Assembly (NCBI GenBank): GCA_021200215.1
Contig: JAJQGV010000104.1
Coordinates: 1 to 40,580, forward strand
Length of the DNA stretch: 40,580 nt
From: Ruminococcus sp.
GTDB taxonomy: Bacteria > Bacillota > Clostridia > Oscillospirales > Ruminococcaceae
Direction: 5' to 3'
Shown: in pieces, positions 1 through 9,598 of the stretch
Position numbering within the stretch: the first letter of the stretch is position 1
Layout: every line of letters starts with the position of its first letter
The notes under the pieces: generated by a model
Databases searched by the model: none
Seen by the model: only the letters and a program-made list of their open reading frames with translations
What the model was told of the DNA's origin: nothing
Program-made: the position numbers and the translations under genes

Positions 1-105
1 ATGCATTAAATTTCATAAACACATATCACCATACTATATTCATATTCCTTAGATTAGTGACCTACTCCCCCACTGCGATAGTTGTTCCTTGTATGCTTTC
101 ACTTC

Positions 106-462
106 TTAAGAATTTTTATCAGTTTTGTGGAATACTTTTAAATTTCCAATCTTTTTAGCACGTTCTTCAAGGACATCTTCTACTTCGCTCCAAGGCAGAT
201 TCTTTTCACCACATAGCACCATAATATGATACATTAAATCAGCGATTTCATTCTTTAACTCAACGTTATCATTATTTTTAGATGCTATAATCATTTCGGA
301 ACATTCTTCACCGCACTTTTTAAGTATCTTGTTTTCACCTTGTGAAAATAGATAACACGTATAAGAGTTTTTCTTAGCCTCTTCAGAGGAAAGACCGCTA
401 TTCTTATATAGTTCCTTTCTTGACATTACAACATCATATAGATTGTTTAAAGCATTACTCAT
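106..462 (-). CDS. hisE: Phosphoribosyl-ATP pyrophosphatase HisE
   Basis: 118-aa ORF; MazG-like E-E-ADLMYH motif ([25 protein letters not shown]) typical of HisE; located downstream of hisI/hisF. Confidence 0.93.
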   Translation of the reverse strand: MSNALNNLYDVVMSRKELYKNSGLSSEEAKKNSYTCYLFSQGENKILKKCGEECSEMIIASKNNDNVELKNEIADLMYHIMVLCGEKNLPWSEVEDVLEERAKKIGNLKVFHKTDKNS

Positions 463-491
463 AATTAAAAATCTCCTTTTGATATATTGAT

Positions 492-675
492 ATATTGTTT
501 CAACTCACGCTCGGTATATTATCGGAGTGCGATGTGCGTACATTGATACGCATGAATTGACCTCGTGTCAGTAGGGGATACCGATTTCTCTCCGCCCACC
601 ACTGCCGTTAAGTTTCCTTTTAGCAATTCATCTCGCCACTTACACTGTTGAAGTGGGAAAACTCTTGCTTAAATT
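492..675 (+). mobile_element. Transposase-less IS200/IS605-family relic (PATE/MITE-like; omegaRNA-like 3' end)
   Basis: Intergenic hisI/hisE insertion. Plus strand reads GGAGTGCGATGTGCGTACATTGATACGCATGAATTGACCTCGTGTCAGTAGGGGATACCGAT...CCGCCCACCACTGCCGTTAAGTTTCCTTTTAGCAATTCATCTCGCCACTTacactgttgAAGTGGGAAAACTCTTGCTTAA. This resembles the right end of tnpB-type IS605 elements (AATTCATC + terminal hairpin + TTTTCTTGC-like tail). A TTGAT motif lies at 487-491, immediately before the presumed left end. Exact boundaries are uncertain. Confidence 0.7.
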
Positions 676-683
676 AGTTAAAA

Positions 684-1055
684 CTAATCTGTTTTCAACT
701 CAGATTTAACTATAAACTTTCCATCTTCAATAGATAGCCTATTAAAGAAACAAGTATAATTTCCAGTGTGACAAGCTACTCCCGTTTGAATGACGTTCAC
801 TAATAGAGTATCATTGTCACAATCGCCATACATAGATACTACTTTTTGCAAGTGTCCAGATGTAGCTCCTTTATTCCAAAGTTCTTGACGTGACCTGCTC
901 CAAAACCAAGTGTAGCCAGTTTCAAGAGTTTTTTGAAAACTTTCCTTATTCATATATGCCAACATTAGAACTTGCTTAGTATTAACATCTTGAACTATTG
1001 CAGGGATTAACTCGCCTTTTTTGAAAAAATCATCAACGCTTAGATTAGTTATCAT
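684..1055 (-). CDS. hisI: Phosphoribosyl-AMP cyclohydrolase HisI
   Basis: 123 aa; [62 protein letters not shown] motifs. Confidence 0.96.
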   Translation of the reverse strand: MITNLSVDDFFKKGELIPAIVQDVNTKQVLMLAYMNKESFQKTLETGYTWFWSRSRQELWNKGATSGHLQKVVSMYGDCDNDTLLVNVIQTGVACHTGNYTCFFNRLSIEDGKFIVKSELKTD

Positions 1056-1099
1056 TTTTAAATCACCTCTTTTTTAAAGAAAATTTTTCTCATGTAGTT

Positions 1100-1861
1100 T
1101 TATCTAGTGCGGACTGGAATATTTTCTCCTCTTAGATATTCCTTAACTTGCGATACGGTCAACTCTTTAAAGTGGAATAGCGATGCAGACAATCCAGCAG
1201 AAGCCTTAGTCTTGTTAAATACCTCTGAGAAATCTTCAATTTTACCACAACCACCACTAGCTATTACTGGTATGGATACCTCATTACATACAGCATTTAA
1301 CATATCAATATCAAAACCGTTGCGAGTACCGTCGGTATCGATGGAGTTTAGACATATCTCTCCCGCACCGAATTTTTCTATAGTTCTAACCCATTCTATT
1401 AAATCGAGATGCATATCCAAACGACCACCATTGATGTATACAGTGTAACCACCTTTGCCATCACGTTTAGCATCAATTCCTACTACTACACACTGACTTC
1501 CAAAGATATCTGCACCTTGCTTAATTAAATCAGGATTCTTAACTGCACTAGAGTTTATAGAAACCTTATCTGCACCTGCACGTAGAGTATTCCTAAAGTC
1601 ATCAATAGTGGATATACCACCCCCAACGGTTAGCGGAACGAATACCTTTTTAGCAGTTTCACGAACCACATCAAGGAATACTCCTCTACCCTCATAAGAT
1701 GCTGTAATATCATAGAATACTAATTCATCAGCACCTTGACGATTATACTCTTGAGCATATTCAACTGGATTTCCTACATCTTTAATACCCTCAAAGTTTA
1801 CACCCTTGACTACCTTGCCATTTCTAACATCAAGGCATGGAATAATTCTTTTTGCTAACAT
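1100..1861 (-). CDS. hisF: Imidazole glycerol phosphate synthase cyclase subunit HisF
   Basis: [35 protein letters not shown]-terminus; 253 aa TIM barrel. Confidence 0.97.
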   Translation of the reverse strand: MLAKRIIPCLDVRNGKVVKGVNFEGIKDVGNPVEYAQEYNRQGADELVFYDITASYEGRGVFLDVVRETAKKVFVPLTVGGGISTIDDFRNTLRAGADKVSINSSAVKNPDLIKQGADIFGSQCVVVGIDAKRDGKGGYTVYINGGRLDMHLDLIEWVRTIEKFGAGEICLNSIDTDGTRNGFDIDMLNAVCNEVSIPVIASGGCGKIEDFSEVFNKTKASAGLSASLFHFKELTVSQVKEYLRGENIPVRTR

Positions 1862-1887
1862 AATATAAATACCTCCTTATCTTAATC

Positions 1888-2637
1888 TTACAAACTAAAA
1901 CCATCATAAGAGTTAAATGCTAGTTTGTATAGAGCTAATTGCATATCAATATCTAATGCATTCAATTCTTTTATAACAGTATCTTCTTGAACAAATAATC
2001 TATCACTTTGAGATATTATTTTTTCTATAGTAATAGGCAACTGCATACACATTTGATAAAAGGCATCTTTTTCACCTGTTACTATAGTATAAAACTTATC
2101 CATAGAAACACGTCTAATTCGAGTATCTTCTAAATGTTGCTTATTAACACTGCAACTCCATGGAATATTTTTGGATTTAGGTGCAATAGCCTCAACTAAA
2201 AAACATTGGTCATTAGGACACTTCATTATTTGATTTTGCATCTGAATATAAGTTTTTTGTGACGATGATGAATTCATAGTATTATGTTTGTTTTTCATTT
2301 CCACAAATATTTTAGTACCATTATTTTTAATAAAAATAACGTCCCAACCCTCTTTAGGGACTTCACAATTATTGAAATACTTAAAAATATTTTGATGAAA
2401 ATAGCCTATAGCATTGTTATTAGATTTATCTCTTTGTCTGCTTATTTCATCTTCTATTATTCTACTAAAAGTTTTGTTAAAAATATATTTATCAAAGGTC
2501 ATTTTAATAGGGTCAATGATGTTAGCATTAAATTTTTTCAAGTCTATGGTTTCTAAAGTCTGCTTATATGATTTAATAGTGTTCTTAACATGATTTTCAA
2601 AATCACATTGAGAAATGAATTTTAAATTATAACTCAT
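1888..2637 (-). CDS. Type II restriction endonuclease, Eco47II-family-like (predicted GGNCC class)
   Basis: EGWDVIFIKNNGTKIFVEMKNKHNTMNSSSSQKTYIQMQNQ contains a D-(X)n-ExK nuclease core and the KNKHNTMNSSS block I associate with Eco47II/Sau96I-like enzymes; overlaps the upstream C5-MTase ORF. Confidence 0.75.
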   Translation of the reverse strand: MSYNLKFISQCDFENHVKNTIKSYKQTLETIDLKKFNANIIDPIKMTFDKYIFNKTFSRIIEDEISRQRDKSNNNAIGYFHQNIFKYFNNCEVPKEGWDVIFIKNNGTKIFVEMKNKHNTMNSSSSQKTYIQMQNQIMKCPNDQCFLVEAIAPKSKNIPWSCSVNKQHLEDTRIRRVSMDKFYTIVTGEKDAFYQMCMQLPITIEKIISQSDRLFVQEDTVIKELNALDIDMQLALYKLAFNSYDGFSL

Positions 2638-3655
2638 TGGATTTTACCTCTAATAATACTTTTTTTATATTCAATCCTATTTCTTTAGCTAGATTGCAAG
2701 GAACTGCATTACCAATTTGTTTATATTTAGATATCATACTACCACAAAACTTCCAATCATCAGGAAAACTTTGTATTCTAGCAGATTCTCTTACACTAAA
2801 AGGACGGACTTCACTTGGGTGACAACGTTCGGTCTGTTTCATTTGTGGAGTAGTTAGTATAGTCAATGATGGTTCATCATAGCTTAATCTTCTCAATATA
2901 CCTGTTCTACCGCCTTCCATATTCCAACAAGATTTCATATATTGTTTAGCAATATTAGGGTCTATATCTTTCCAATAGCCACCTGGTGGAACTAACGCAA
3001 ATACTTCTTTTTTACGTTTAGAATATTCTGCACATTCACTAGGGGGCACATTATTTAGTACATCTTTTAAGACGGGCTTATAACTATATGGCATAGGATA
3101 TTGATATGTATACTTACTAGCCAAATCATTTCTTATTCCAATGATAATTAAACGTTCTCTTTTTTGAGCAACGCCATAGTTCCAAGCATTCAAAACTTTA
3201 TATTGAATAGAATATCCCTCATCATTAAAGATATTGAAAATAGTTTTAAAAGTTCTGCCTTTATCATGGGAAATTAATCCCTTAACATTTTCAAATAGAA
3301 ACATTTTAGGTTGAAGCTTATGTAGAAAGGTTGCATAATGATAAAACATAGTTCCTCTAATATCTTCTAACCCTAATCTTTTTCCAGCATAACTAAATGA
3401 TTGACATGGTGCTCCTCCAGATAACAAGTCCAATTCATACTTTTTTATATTAAATTCTTTTTCCAAATCTCTACTAGCCACAGTTTGAACGTCCTCGCAT
3501 ATAACATTCCAAGAAGGTCTGTTACACTTTAAAGTATCTGTTGCTGATTTATCTATTTCAATAAGTCCAATATGATTAAATCCTGCTTGTTCAAGACCTA
3601 AAGCCAAACCTCCAGCTCCTGCAAACAATTCTATTGATGTCAACATTATAGACAT
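2627..3655 (-). CDS. DNA (cytosine-5-)-methyltransferase
   Basis: C5-MTase motifs I (ELFAGAGGLALGLEQAGF), IV (GGAPCQSFSYAGKR), VI (FLFENVKGL), VIII (QKRERLIIIG) and X (QIGNAVP). Confidence 0.95.
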   Translation of the reverse strand: MSIMLTSIELFAGAGGLALGLEQAGFNHIGLIEIDKSATDTLKCNRPSWNVICEDVQTVASRDLEKEFNIKKYELDLLSGGAPCQSFSYAGKRLGLEDIRGTMFYHYATFLHKLQPKMFLFENVKGLISHDKGRTFKTIFNIFNDEGYSIQYKVLNAWNYGVAQKRERLIIIGIRNDLASKYTYQYPMPYSYKPVLKDVLNNVPPSECAEYSKRKKEVFALVPPGGYWKDIDPNIAKQYMKSCWNMEGGRTGILRRLSYDEPSLTILTTPQMKQTERCHPSEVRPFSVRESARIQSFPDDWKFCGSMISKYKQIGNAVPCNLAKEIGLNIKKVLLEVKSNEL

Positions 3656-3676
3656 TCAATACCTCCTTGCCATTAA

Positions 3677-4393
3677 CTACCTATGAGCATACTTAATAGC
3701 CTCATCAAGGTTTAGAGTACCTTTATAGATAGACTTTCCGCATATAGTACCATATAGATTTAACTTTTTGCATTCTATAATATCTTGCATGGTATGAACT
3801 CCACCACTGGCTATTATGTTGCAATCCACACTATTGGAGAGGTTTTCCAACTGTTCAAGGTTCACCCCAGATAGTGTACCATCTTTAGAGATATCAGTAA
3901 AGATAATGTATTTAACCCCAACTGATACCATCTCTTTAGCCAATGAAATATAGTCCACATTAGAGCCATCTAGCCAACCCTCAACGGCTACCATACCATT
4001 AAGAGCATCTATTCCAATGGCTATCCTGTCACCGTATTCTTTTATAGCATCTTTAACTATCTGTGGATTTTTCAACGCAACAGAACCTAAAATCACCCTA
4101 GATATTCCTTTAGATATGTACATTTCTACGGTATCAAGGTTTCTAATACCCCCACCAACTTCAACCTTAAGATTAGTATTCTTAGCAACATCAATATAGA
4201 TATCCGTATTGATAGGCTTTCCCTCTTTAGCACCATCAAGGTCTACCATGTGTATCCAGTTAGCTCCAGATTTTTCAAAACTTTTAGCTGTTTCCATATA
4301 GTCAGATGCAACTTTTTCCACAGTTGAGAAGTCACCTTTAAATAGACGTACACAGTTACCATCTTTAATATCTATGGCTGGTAAGATAATCAT
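3677..4393 (-). CDS. hisA: Phosphoribosylformimino-5-aminoimidazole carboxamide ribotide isomerase HisA
   Basis: MIILPAIDIKDGNCVRLFKGDF..., 238 aa. Confidence 0.97.
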   Translation of the reverse strand: MIILPAIDIKDGNCVRLFKGDFSTVEKVASDYMETAKSFEKSGANWIHMVDLDGAKEGKPINTDIYIDVAKNTNLKVEVGGGIRNLDTVEMYISKGISRVILGSVALKNPQIVKDAIKEYGDRIAIGIDALNGMVAVEGWLDGSNVDYISLAKEMVSVGVKYIIFTDISKDGTLSGVNLEQLENLSNSVDCNIIASGGVHTMQDIIECKKLNLYGTICGKSIYKGTLNLDEAIKYAHR

Positions 4394-4394
4394 A

Positions 4395-5009
4395 TTAAAA
4401 CTCCCCCTTTACTAAGTTTGCAAAGTTTTGGAGCATATTTAAACCAACAGAGCCACTCTTTTCTGGGTGGAACTGTGAACCGAATACATACTTTCCATCA
4501 TACACCAATGCAGGAACTTTTCCACCGTACTCGCAGTATGCAGAGATATCTTTATCGTTGCAAAATGCTTGATATGAATGTACAAAGTATACATACTCAT
4601 CTTTTCCAAGACCTTTTAATAGTGGGCAATCGTTTAATATTTCTAACTTATTCCAACCCATATGTGGAATGATTAAATCAGTAGATGGTATCTTATCCAC
4701 ATAGCCTTTGATTAATCCTAAGCCTTGACACTCTTCAAACTCAAAGGATTTTTCAAAAATCATCTGCATACCTAAACAGATACCTAAAAAGTACTTCTTT
4801 TTAGATTGCTCCTTTATAATATCGGTTAGACCTTTTTCATTCAACATCTTCATAGCAGATGGAAAAGCTCCAACCCCTGGGAGTATTAAGCCATCGGCAT
4901 TAATGATATCTTCTTTACTAGATGTTAGGACACTTTCAACCCCTAGATAGTCTAGGGCATTCTTTACAGAGAATATATTCCCTGCACCATAATCTATGAT
5001 AGCAATCAT
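4395..5009 (-). CDS. hisH: Imidazole glycerol phosphate synthase glutamine amidotransferase subunit HisH
   Basis: MIAIIDYGAGNIFSVKNAL; LGICLGMQ nucleophile motif; QFHPEKSG. Confidence 0.97.
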   Translation of the reverse strand: MIAIIDYGAGNIFSVKNALDYLGVESVLTSSKEDIINADGLILPGVGAFPSAMKMLNEKGLTDIIKEQSKKKYFLGICLGMQMIFEKSFEFEECQGLGLIKGYVDKIPSTDLIIPHMGWNKLEILNDCPLLKGLGKDEYVYFVHSYQAFCNDKDISAYCEYGGKVPALVYDGKYVFGSQFHPEKSGSVGLNMLQNFANLVKGEF

Positions 5010-5023
5010 AATATAAACCTCCT

Positions 5024-5500
5024 TTAATTTTTGAGTAATTCCATTTCATTATTTAATGGAATAAATCCATACTTTTGATATAATGGTCTACCCATCTCGG
5101 TAGCCTCTAGTGTGATACAATCCACTCCTCTAGATTTGCAATCTTTAACTAATAAATCCAAAGTATGATAAGCAATCCCATTTCGCCTATATTTTGGAAT
5201 TGTATACATATTCATAATATAAGCTTTTTTACCACTAGGATTGTGATATGTAGGCATCACAGTATAGAAACTAACTCCACCTGCACCAATAAAGATATCA
5301 TTATCGAAAACTAAGTAAGCTATATGAGTGCCATCGCATAGGGATTTTTTATAGTAGTTATAAGTTTCCGTTTCAACGTTAGACATATCCACAGATAAAT
5401 CCAATTTATTAGCAGAACGCAATACTTCAATTCTAGTTTTAGTTAATATTTCTAAATCTTCGATAGTTGCCCTCTTATAGATTAAATTCATATAATACAC
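5024..5500 (-). CDS. GNAT family N-acetyltransferase
   Basis: 158 aa; AYIMNMYTIPKYRRNGIAYHTLDLLVKDCKSRGVDCITLEATEMGRPLYQKYGF is a typical GNAT motif A/B. True start probably at the internal MNLIYKRAT. Confidence 0.88.
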   Translation of the reverse strand: MYYMNLIYKRATIEDLEILTKTRIEVLRSANKLDLSVDMSNVETETYNYYKKSLCDGTHIAYLVFDNDIFIGAGGVSFYTVMPTYHNPSGKKAYIMNMYTIPKYRRNGIAYHTLDLLVKDCKSRGVDCITLEATEMGRPLYQKYGFIPLNNEMELLKN

Positions 5501-5504
5501 TCCT

Positions 5505-5630
5505 TTAAACCTTAGATGTATACAACTCAGCCCAAGTGGGAATAAATCCCGACTGAATAGCCACTCTTTGCGACAAAATACAGTTGTAATCTTTAGATAA
5601 TTGAGTATATAAAATATTAGTATAATCCAT
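5505..5630 (-). pseudogene. 41-aa ORF, probable internally deleted GNAT remnant
   Basis: MDYTNILYTQLSKDYNCILSQRVAIQSGFIPTWAELYTSKV*; ATG overlaps the hisB stop (TAATG). The N- and C-terminal halves look like the two ends of a GNAT-type protein. Not in the ORF track (<60 aa). Confidence 0.5.
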
Positions 5631-6214
5631 TATAACACTCCCTTAGTGGATAGCGTAGAGCCGTCCTTATTTTCAGCGACAGCCATTTTTAGGGCGTGAG
5701 CAACTGCCTTAAATAGAGCCTCACACTTATGATGGTCATTCTTACCGTATATCATATTTAGATGTAGAGTTATTCCAGCATTAAAACAGAATGCACGAAA
5801 GAACTCTTCAGTAAGGCAAGTATCGAACTCACCAATCATTTGATTGGTAAACTCACCCATAAACACTAGGAAAGGTCTATTAGAGATATCCAAAGAACAG
5901 AATGAAAGAGCCTCGTCCATTGGAATATATGCACTTCCATATCTAGCAATACCCGACTTATCTTTTAATGCTTGATTTAATGCTTGTCCTAACACTATGC
6001 CAGTATCTTCCACAGTATGATGTCCGTCAACGTGTAAATCGCCTTTACAATGGATATTCATACTAATTCCACTATGCTTAGATAGTGCAGTTAGCATATG
6101 GTCAAAAAATCCAATGCCTGTAGATATCTCGGAAATACCCTTATTATCGAGAGTTACAGTTACATCTATTTGAGTTTCTTTAGTAACTCTGTTGACAGTT
6201 GCAGTTCTTAACAT
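5630..6214 (-). CDS. hisB: Imidazoleglycerol-phosphate dehydratase HisB
   Basis: MLRTATVNRVTKETQIDVTVTLDN..., DGHHTVEDTGI, NDHHKCEALFKAVAHAL. Start moved from 6334 to 6214, where an AAAAGGAGTG RBS precedes ATG. Confidence 0.95.
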   Translation of the reverse strand: MLRTATVNRVTKETQIDVTVTLDNKGISEISTGIGFFDHMLTALSKHSGISMNIHCKGDLHVDGHHTVEDTGIVLGQALNQALKDKSGIARYGSAYIPMDEALSFCSLDISNRPFLVFMGEFTNQMIGEFDTCLTEEFFRAFCFNAGITLHLNMIYGKNDHHKCEALFKAVAHALKMAVAENKDGSTLSTKGVL

Positions 6215-6251
6215 AAAAATCACTCCTTTTAGGTTATCTTCTATTTTGGGT

Positions 6252-7073
6252 CTATCTTTTTTTAACGAGTTCTTCGTGATAAAAATAGTTAATGTACTTA
6301 ATTGAATGTTCTTTGCAATACTGTTCGATTTCAATGGCTAAGGTATGCCAATAATCCTTGTTTCCCTTTTGATATATGCTTTTATACAATTCCATATGTT
6401 GTGGATATACAGTTTGAATATAGTTTAATATTTTTCCTTTGTAATCTCCACGAAGATTTAAATTTTCAAACCAATACTCATTAACAAATGAATGACTACA
6501 TTCTATTATCTGTCTAAAGTCGGTTAATTCAGGGAAAATCGGCGACATGAATAGTACCGTGTAAATACCATTTTCATGTAATAGTTTTAATGTATTTAGT
6601 CTATCATGTATACTACTTGCATTATCCATATCGTTTTTAAAATCTTCATCTAGTGTGTTTATGGATATTGAAACTTTCAAGTTATTAAGACGCTTAAGTA
6701 GGTCAATATCCCTTAATATAAGACTAGATTTTGTGGAAATATTCACAATACAATCAACATCTACTAACTGTTGTAATATGTTTTGTGTAATGCGATACTT
6801 TTCCTCATATTGATTATAGCAATCCGTAACAGAGGATAGAAATACTGTTTTATGCTTTAAGCGATTTTTATTTATAGGTTTTGAACATCGTTTTATATCT
6901 ATAAAAGTTCCCCATTCTTCTTTGTGACCCGTAAAACGCTTCATAAAACAAGCATAACAATACAAACAACCATGTGGACAACCAACATATGGATTTATAA
7001 CATAATCACTTGCAGGTAGGTTTGATTTTGTTAAGTAATCTTTTATATCTATAATTTGTTCTTTTACTTGCAT
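6252..7073 (-). CDS. Radical SAM protein (SPL-like/Rv2578c-like)
   Basis: NPYVGCPHGCLYCYA: CxxxCxxC cluster motif; VFLSSVTDCYNQYEEKYRITQNILQQL typical of this radical SAM group. Confidence 0.88.
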   Translation of the reverse strand: MQVKEQIIDIKDYLTKSNLPASDYVINPYVGCPHGCLYCYACFMKRFTGHKEEWGTFIDIKRCSKPINKNRLKHKTVFLSSVTDCYNQYEEKYRITQNILQQLVDVDCIVNISTKSSLILRDIDLLKRLNNLKVSISINTLDEDFKNDMDNASSIHDRLNTLKLLHENGIYTVLFMSPIFPELTDFRQIIECSHSFVNEYWFENLNLRGDYKGKILNYIQTVYPQHMELYKSIYQKGNKDYWHTLAIEIEQYCKEHSIKYINYFYHEELVKKR

Positions 7074-7090
7074 ATATATTTTCCTTTAGG

Positions 7091-8203
7091 TTATAGTTCA
7101 GAGATAATTTCATCAAGAGCGTTTAAAACCTCTTGATTTTCAAACTTAGTACCAGTATTAATTCTAATGTATCCGTTAAAGCGTCTAATAGCTATGGAGT
7201 GTTCAAACATCTTGTTGAAGATAGTTTCATCGTAAGAGGTTTTAATGAAAACAAAGTTAGTAACCGATTTATATACCTTTTCCAAAACGTTTGGATATTT
7301 TTCTTGTAGCTTTAAGATATCTAAATAGAACCCTTGAAGATTTTCTATAATTTGGTTAGTATGGATATCCACATAGAACCTATCAGATAACACTGTCGTT
7401 ACTATCGCTTGAGATACGCTATCGGTATTATATGGCGATTTAACACTCTTTAAAGCGTTAGTAATCTTTTCACTAGCAATGGCGAAACCCATTCTAATAG
7501 ATGCTAATCCTAGAGCTTTAGAGCAAGTTTTTAAAATTATGCAATTATCATAGTCTTTAATTTCTCCCAGCATGGATTGATTTTTCCAAAAATCCATATA
7601 AGCCTCATCTAAGATTATAAGGCAGTTAGGCAAAGATTTCAAAAGCTTTCTAACATCTTCCTTGACTAAGCCTAACGATGTCGGATTACATGGGTTAGAG
7701 AATATTAAACCTCTAGCATCTTTTTCAATGCAGAACTCTATTAACTTATCCACATTGATAGTTAAATCTTGTTCTTTTTGAAATATTTCAACGTTGGTTT
7801 CATATAGACTACTATAAAAAGCGTACATGGAGAAATCATTAGATAGTGTAACTATGGTATCACCAGTTTCTAAGAAACAACTTTCAATTATAGATATCAA
7901 CTCATCTGAACCGTTACCTGCGGTAATTAAATTTTCATCTAGGTCATATAGATTTGCAAAAGCCTTTATAGGTTCTTTTGCAGACCAATCTGGATAGCGA
8001 TTAAATGCTACCTTACTAACCGCTTTAGATACTTCTTCTAACATAGTTTCATCAAGATTAAAACAACTTTCATTAGCATCTAAGCGTATTTTATAGTTTC
8101 CCTCTATAGCCTTGTAAGGCTTTAGATTTGAGATTTTTTTATTTAATTCATACATCTTTGATAACAACCTTTCTTTCTGACCATCTGTTATATTAATCTT
8201 CAA
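7091..8203 (-). CDS. hisC: Histidinol-phosphate aminotransferase HisC
   Basis: 370 aa class I/II PLP aminotransferase: IRLDANESCF, FSNPCNPTS, LDEAYMDF, LKTCSKALGLASIRMGF. Confidence 0.95.
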   Translation of the reverse strand: MKINITDGQKERLLSKMYELNKKISNLKPYKAIEGNYKIRLDANESCFNLDETMLEEVSKAVSKVAFNRYPDWSAKEPIKAFANLYDLDENLITAGNGSDELISIIESCFLETGDTIVTLSNDFSMYAFYSSLYETNVEIFQKEQDLTINVDKLIEFCIEKDARGLIFSNPCNPTSLGLVKEDVRKLLKSLPNCLIILDEAYMDFWKNQSMLGEIKDYDNCIILKTCSKALGLASIRMGFAIASEKITNALKSVKSPYNTDSVSQAIVTTVLSDRFYVDIHTNQIIENLQGFYLDILKLQEKYPNVLEKVYKSVTNFVFIKTSYDETIFNKMFEHSIAIRRFNGYIRINTGTKFENQEVLNALDEIISEL

Positions 8204-9482
8204 AGCGAACTGCTATAGCATTTGCATGAGCCGTTAAACCCTCACGATTTGCTATTAATATAATATCATCTTTAGCATCTTTAAGAGCATCTTCGGTATA
8301 ATAGATATAACTTGAACGCTTATAGAAATCCTTAACACTTAATGGTGAGAAAAATCTTGCAGTACCACTAGTAGGTAATACATGATTAGGCCCTGCGTAG
8401 TAATCGCCTAGAGGTTCAGAAGCATATTGACCTAAGAATACAGAACCTGCGTTATCTAACTTGCCAATATATTCAAGGGGATTTTCCATTAAGACTTCTA
8501 AGTGTTCGGGAGCTATCATGTTAGCGAGTTCAATAGCCTTTTCTTTAGTATTACAGATGATAGCAACCCCATAGTTTTCAATAGATGTAGCAATAATATC
8601 CTTTCTTGATAGGTAATCCATTTGACGTTGAATTTCTGTATCCACCATATCGACAAGATTTTCACTAGTAGTTACTAATATTGCAGATGCCATCTTATCG
8701 TGTTCAGCTTGTGACATTAAATCAGCACCTACAAACTTAGGATTTGCTGTATCATCAGCCATTACAAGAATTTCACTAGGGCCAGCAATCATATCGATAT
8801 CCACTTGACCATAGAGTAACTTTTTAGCAGTAGCTACAAAGATGTTTCCAGGGCCTACAATCTTGTCAACTCTAGGGATTTGTTCAGTGCCAAAGGCTAG
8901 ACCACTAATGGCTTGAGCACCTCCACACATGAAAATTCTATCGACACCACATAGTGCAGATGCTACTAATATATCCTTATTAGGAGTACCATCTTTAAGT
9001 GGAGGTGTAACCATTATGATTTCTTTAACACCAGCAATCTTTGCGGGAACTGCGTTCATCAATACACTAGATGGATACGCTGCAGTACCCCCAGGGACAT
9101 ATAAACCAACTCTTTCAAGACCTCTAATTCTTTGACCTAATATAACACCATTATCCTTTGGATTGATAAAACTCTGTTCAACTTGTCTTTGATGAAAATC
9201 CCTAATATTTTCTATAGCATTCAATAGAGCGTTTACAAAATCTTGGTCGGCATCGGTTAAGGCATCGTTGATAACATCTCTAGGGACTTCATAGTATTGT
9301 GGAAGTTTGCCATCAAATTTAAGAGTATATTCGTTAATAGCCTTATCGCCATTAGCACGAACATTTTCAATGATATCAGTAACAATATCAGTAATCTTTT
9401 TATCAGTTTCGCCGTTACGCTGTTGAAGTTGTTTCATAAAATCGTACTCAGCAATACCATCTGCATATATTCTTTTTAACAT
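8193..9482 (-). CDS. hisD: Histidinol dehydrogenase HisD
   Basis: 429 aa; ERVGLYVPGGTAAYPSSVLMNAVPAKIAGV, VDKIVGPGNIFVATAKK, DMIAGPSEILVMAD. Confidence 0.97.
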   Translation of the reverse strand: MLKRIYADGIAEYDFMKQLQQRNGETDKKITDIVTDIIENVRANGDKAINEYTLKFDGKLPQYYEVPRDVINDALTDADQDFVNALLNAIENIRDFHQRQVEQSFINPKDNGVILGQRIRGLERVGLYVPGGTAAYPSSVLMNAVPAKIAGVKEIIMVTPPLKDGTPNKDILVASALCGVDRIFMCGGAQAISGLAFGTEQIPRVDKIVGPGNIFVATAKKLLYGQVDIDMIAGPSEILVMADDTANPKFVGADLMSQAEHDKMASAILVTTSENLVDMVDTEIQRQMDYLSRKDIIATSIENYGVAIICNTKEKAIELANMIAPEHLEVLMENPLEYIGKLDNAGSVFLGQYASEPLGDYYAGPNHVLPTSGTARFFSPLSVKDFYKRSSYIYYTEDALKDAKDDIILIANREGLTAHANAIAVRFED

Positions 9483-9502
9483 AATAAAAATCCTTTCTTA
9501 GA

Positions 9503-9586
9503 TTAATCTTCTTTTAGTAAGTTTAAGTGCCTACGATATCTTCTAGGTATCTCTATTAAATCTTTTGGATATTTTATAACTTTCAT
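9503..9586 (-). CDS. 27-aa hypothetical small ORF between hisG and hisD
   Basis: MKVIKYPKDLIEIPRRYRRHLNLLKED*, preceded by an AAGAGGTT RBS-like sequence; below the ORF-track length cutoff. Confidence 0.3.
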   Translation of the reverse strand: MKVIKYPKDLIEIPRRYRRHLNLLKED

Positions 9587-9598
9587 AAGGATAACCTC

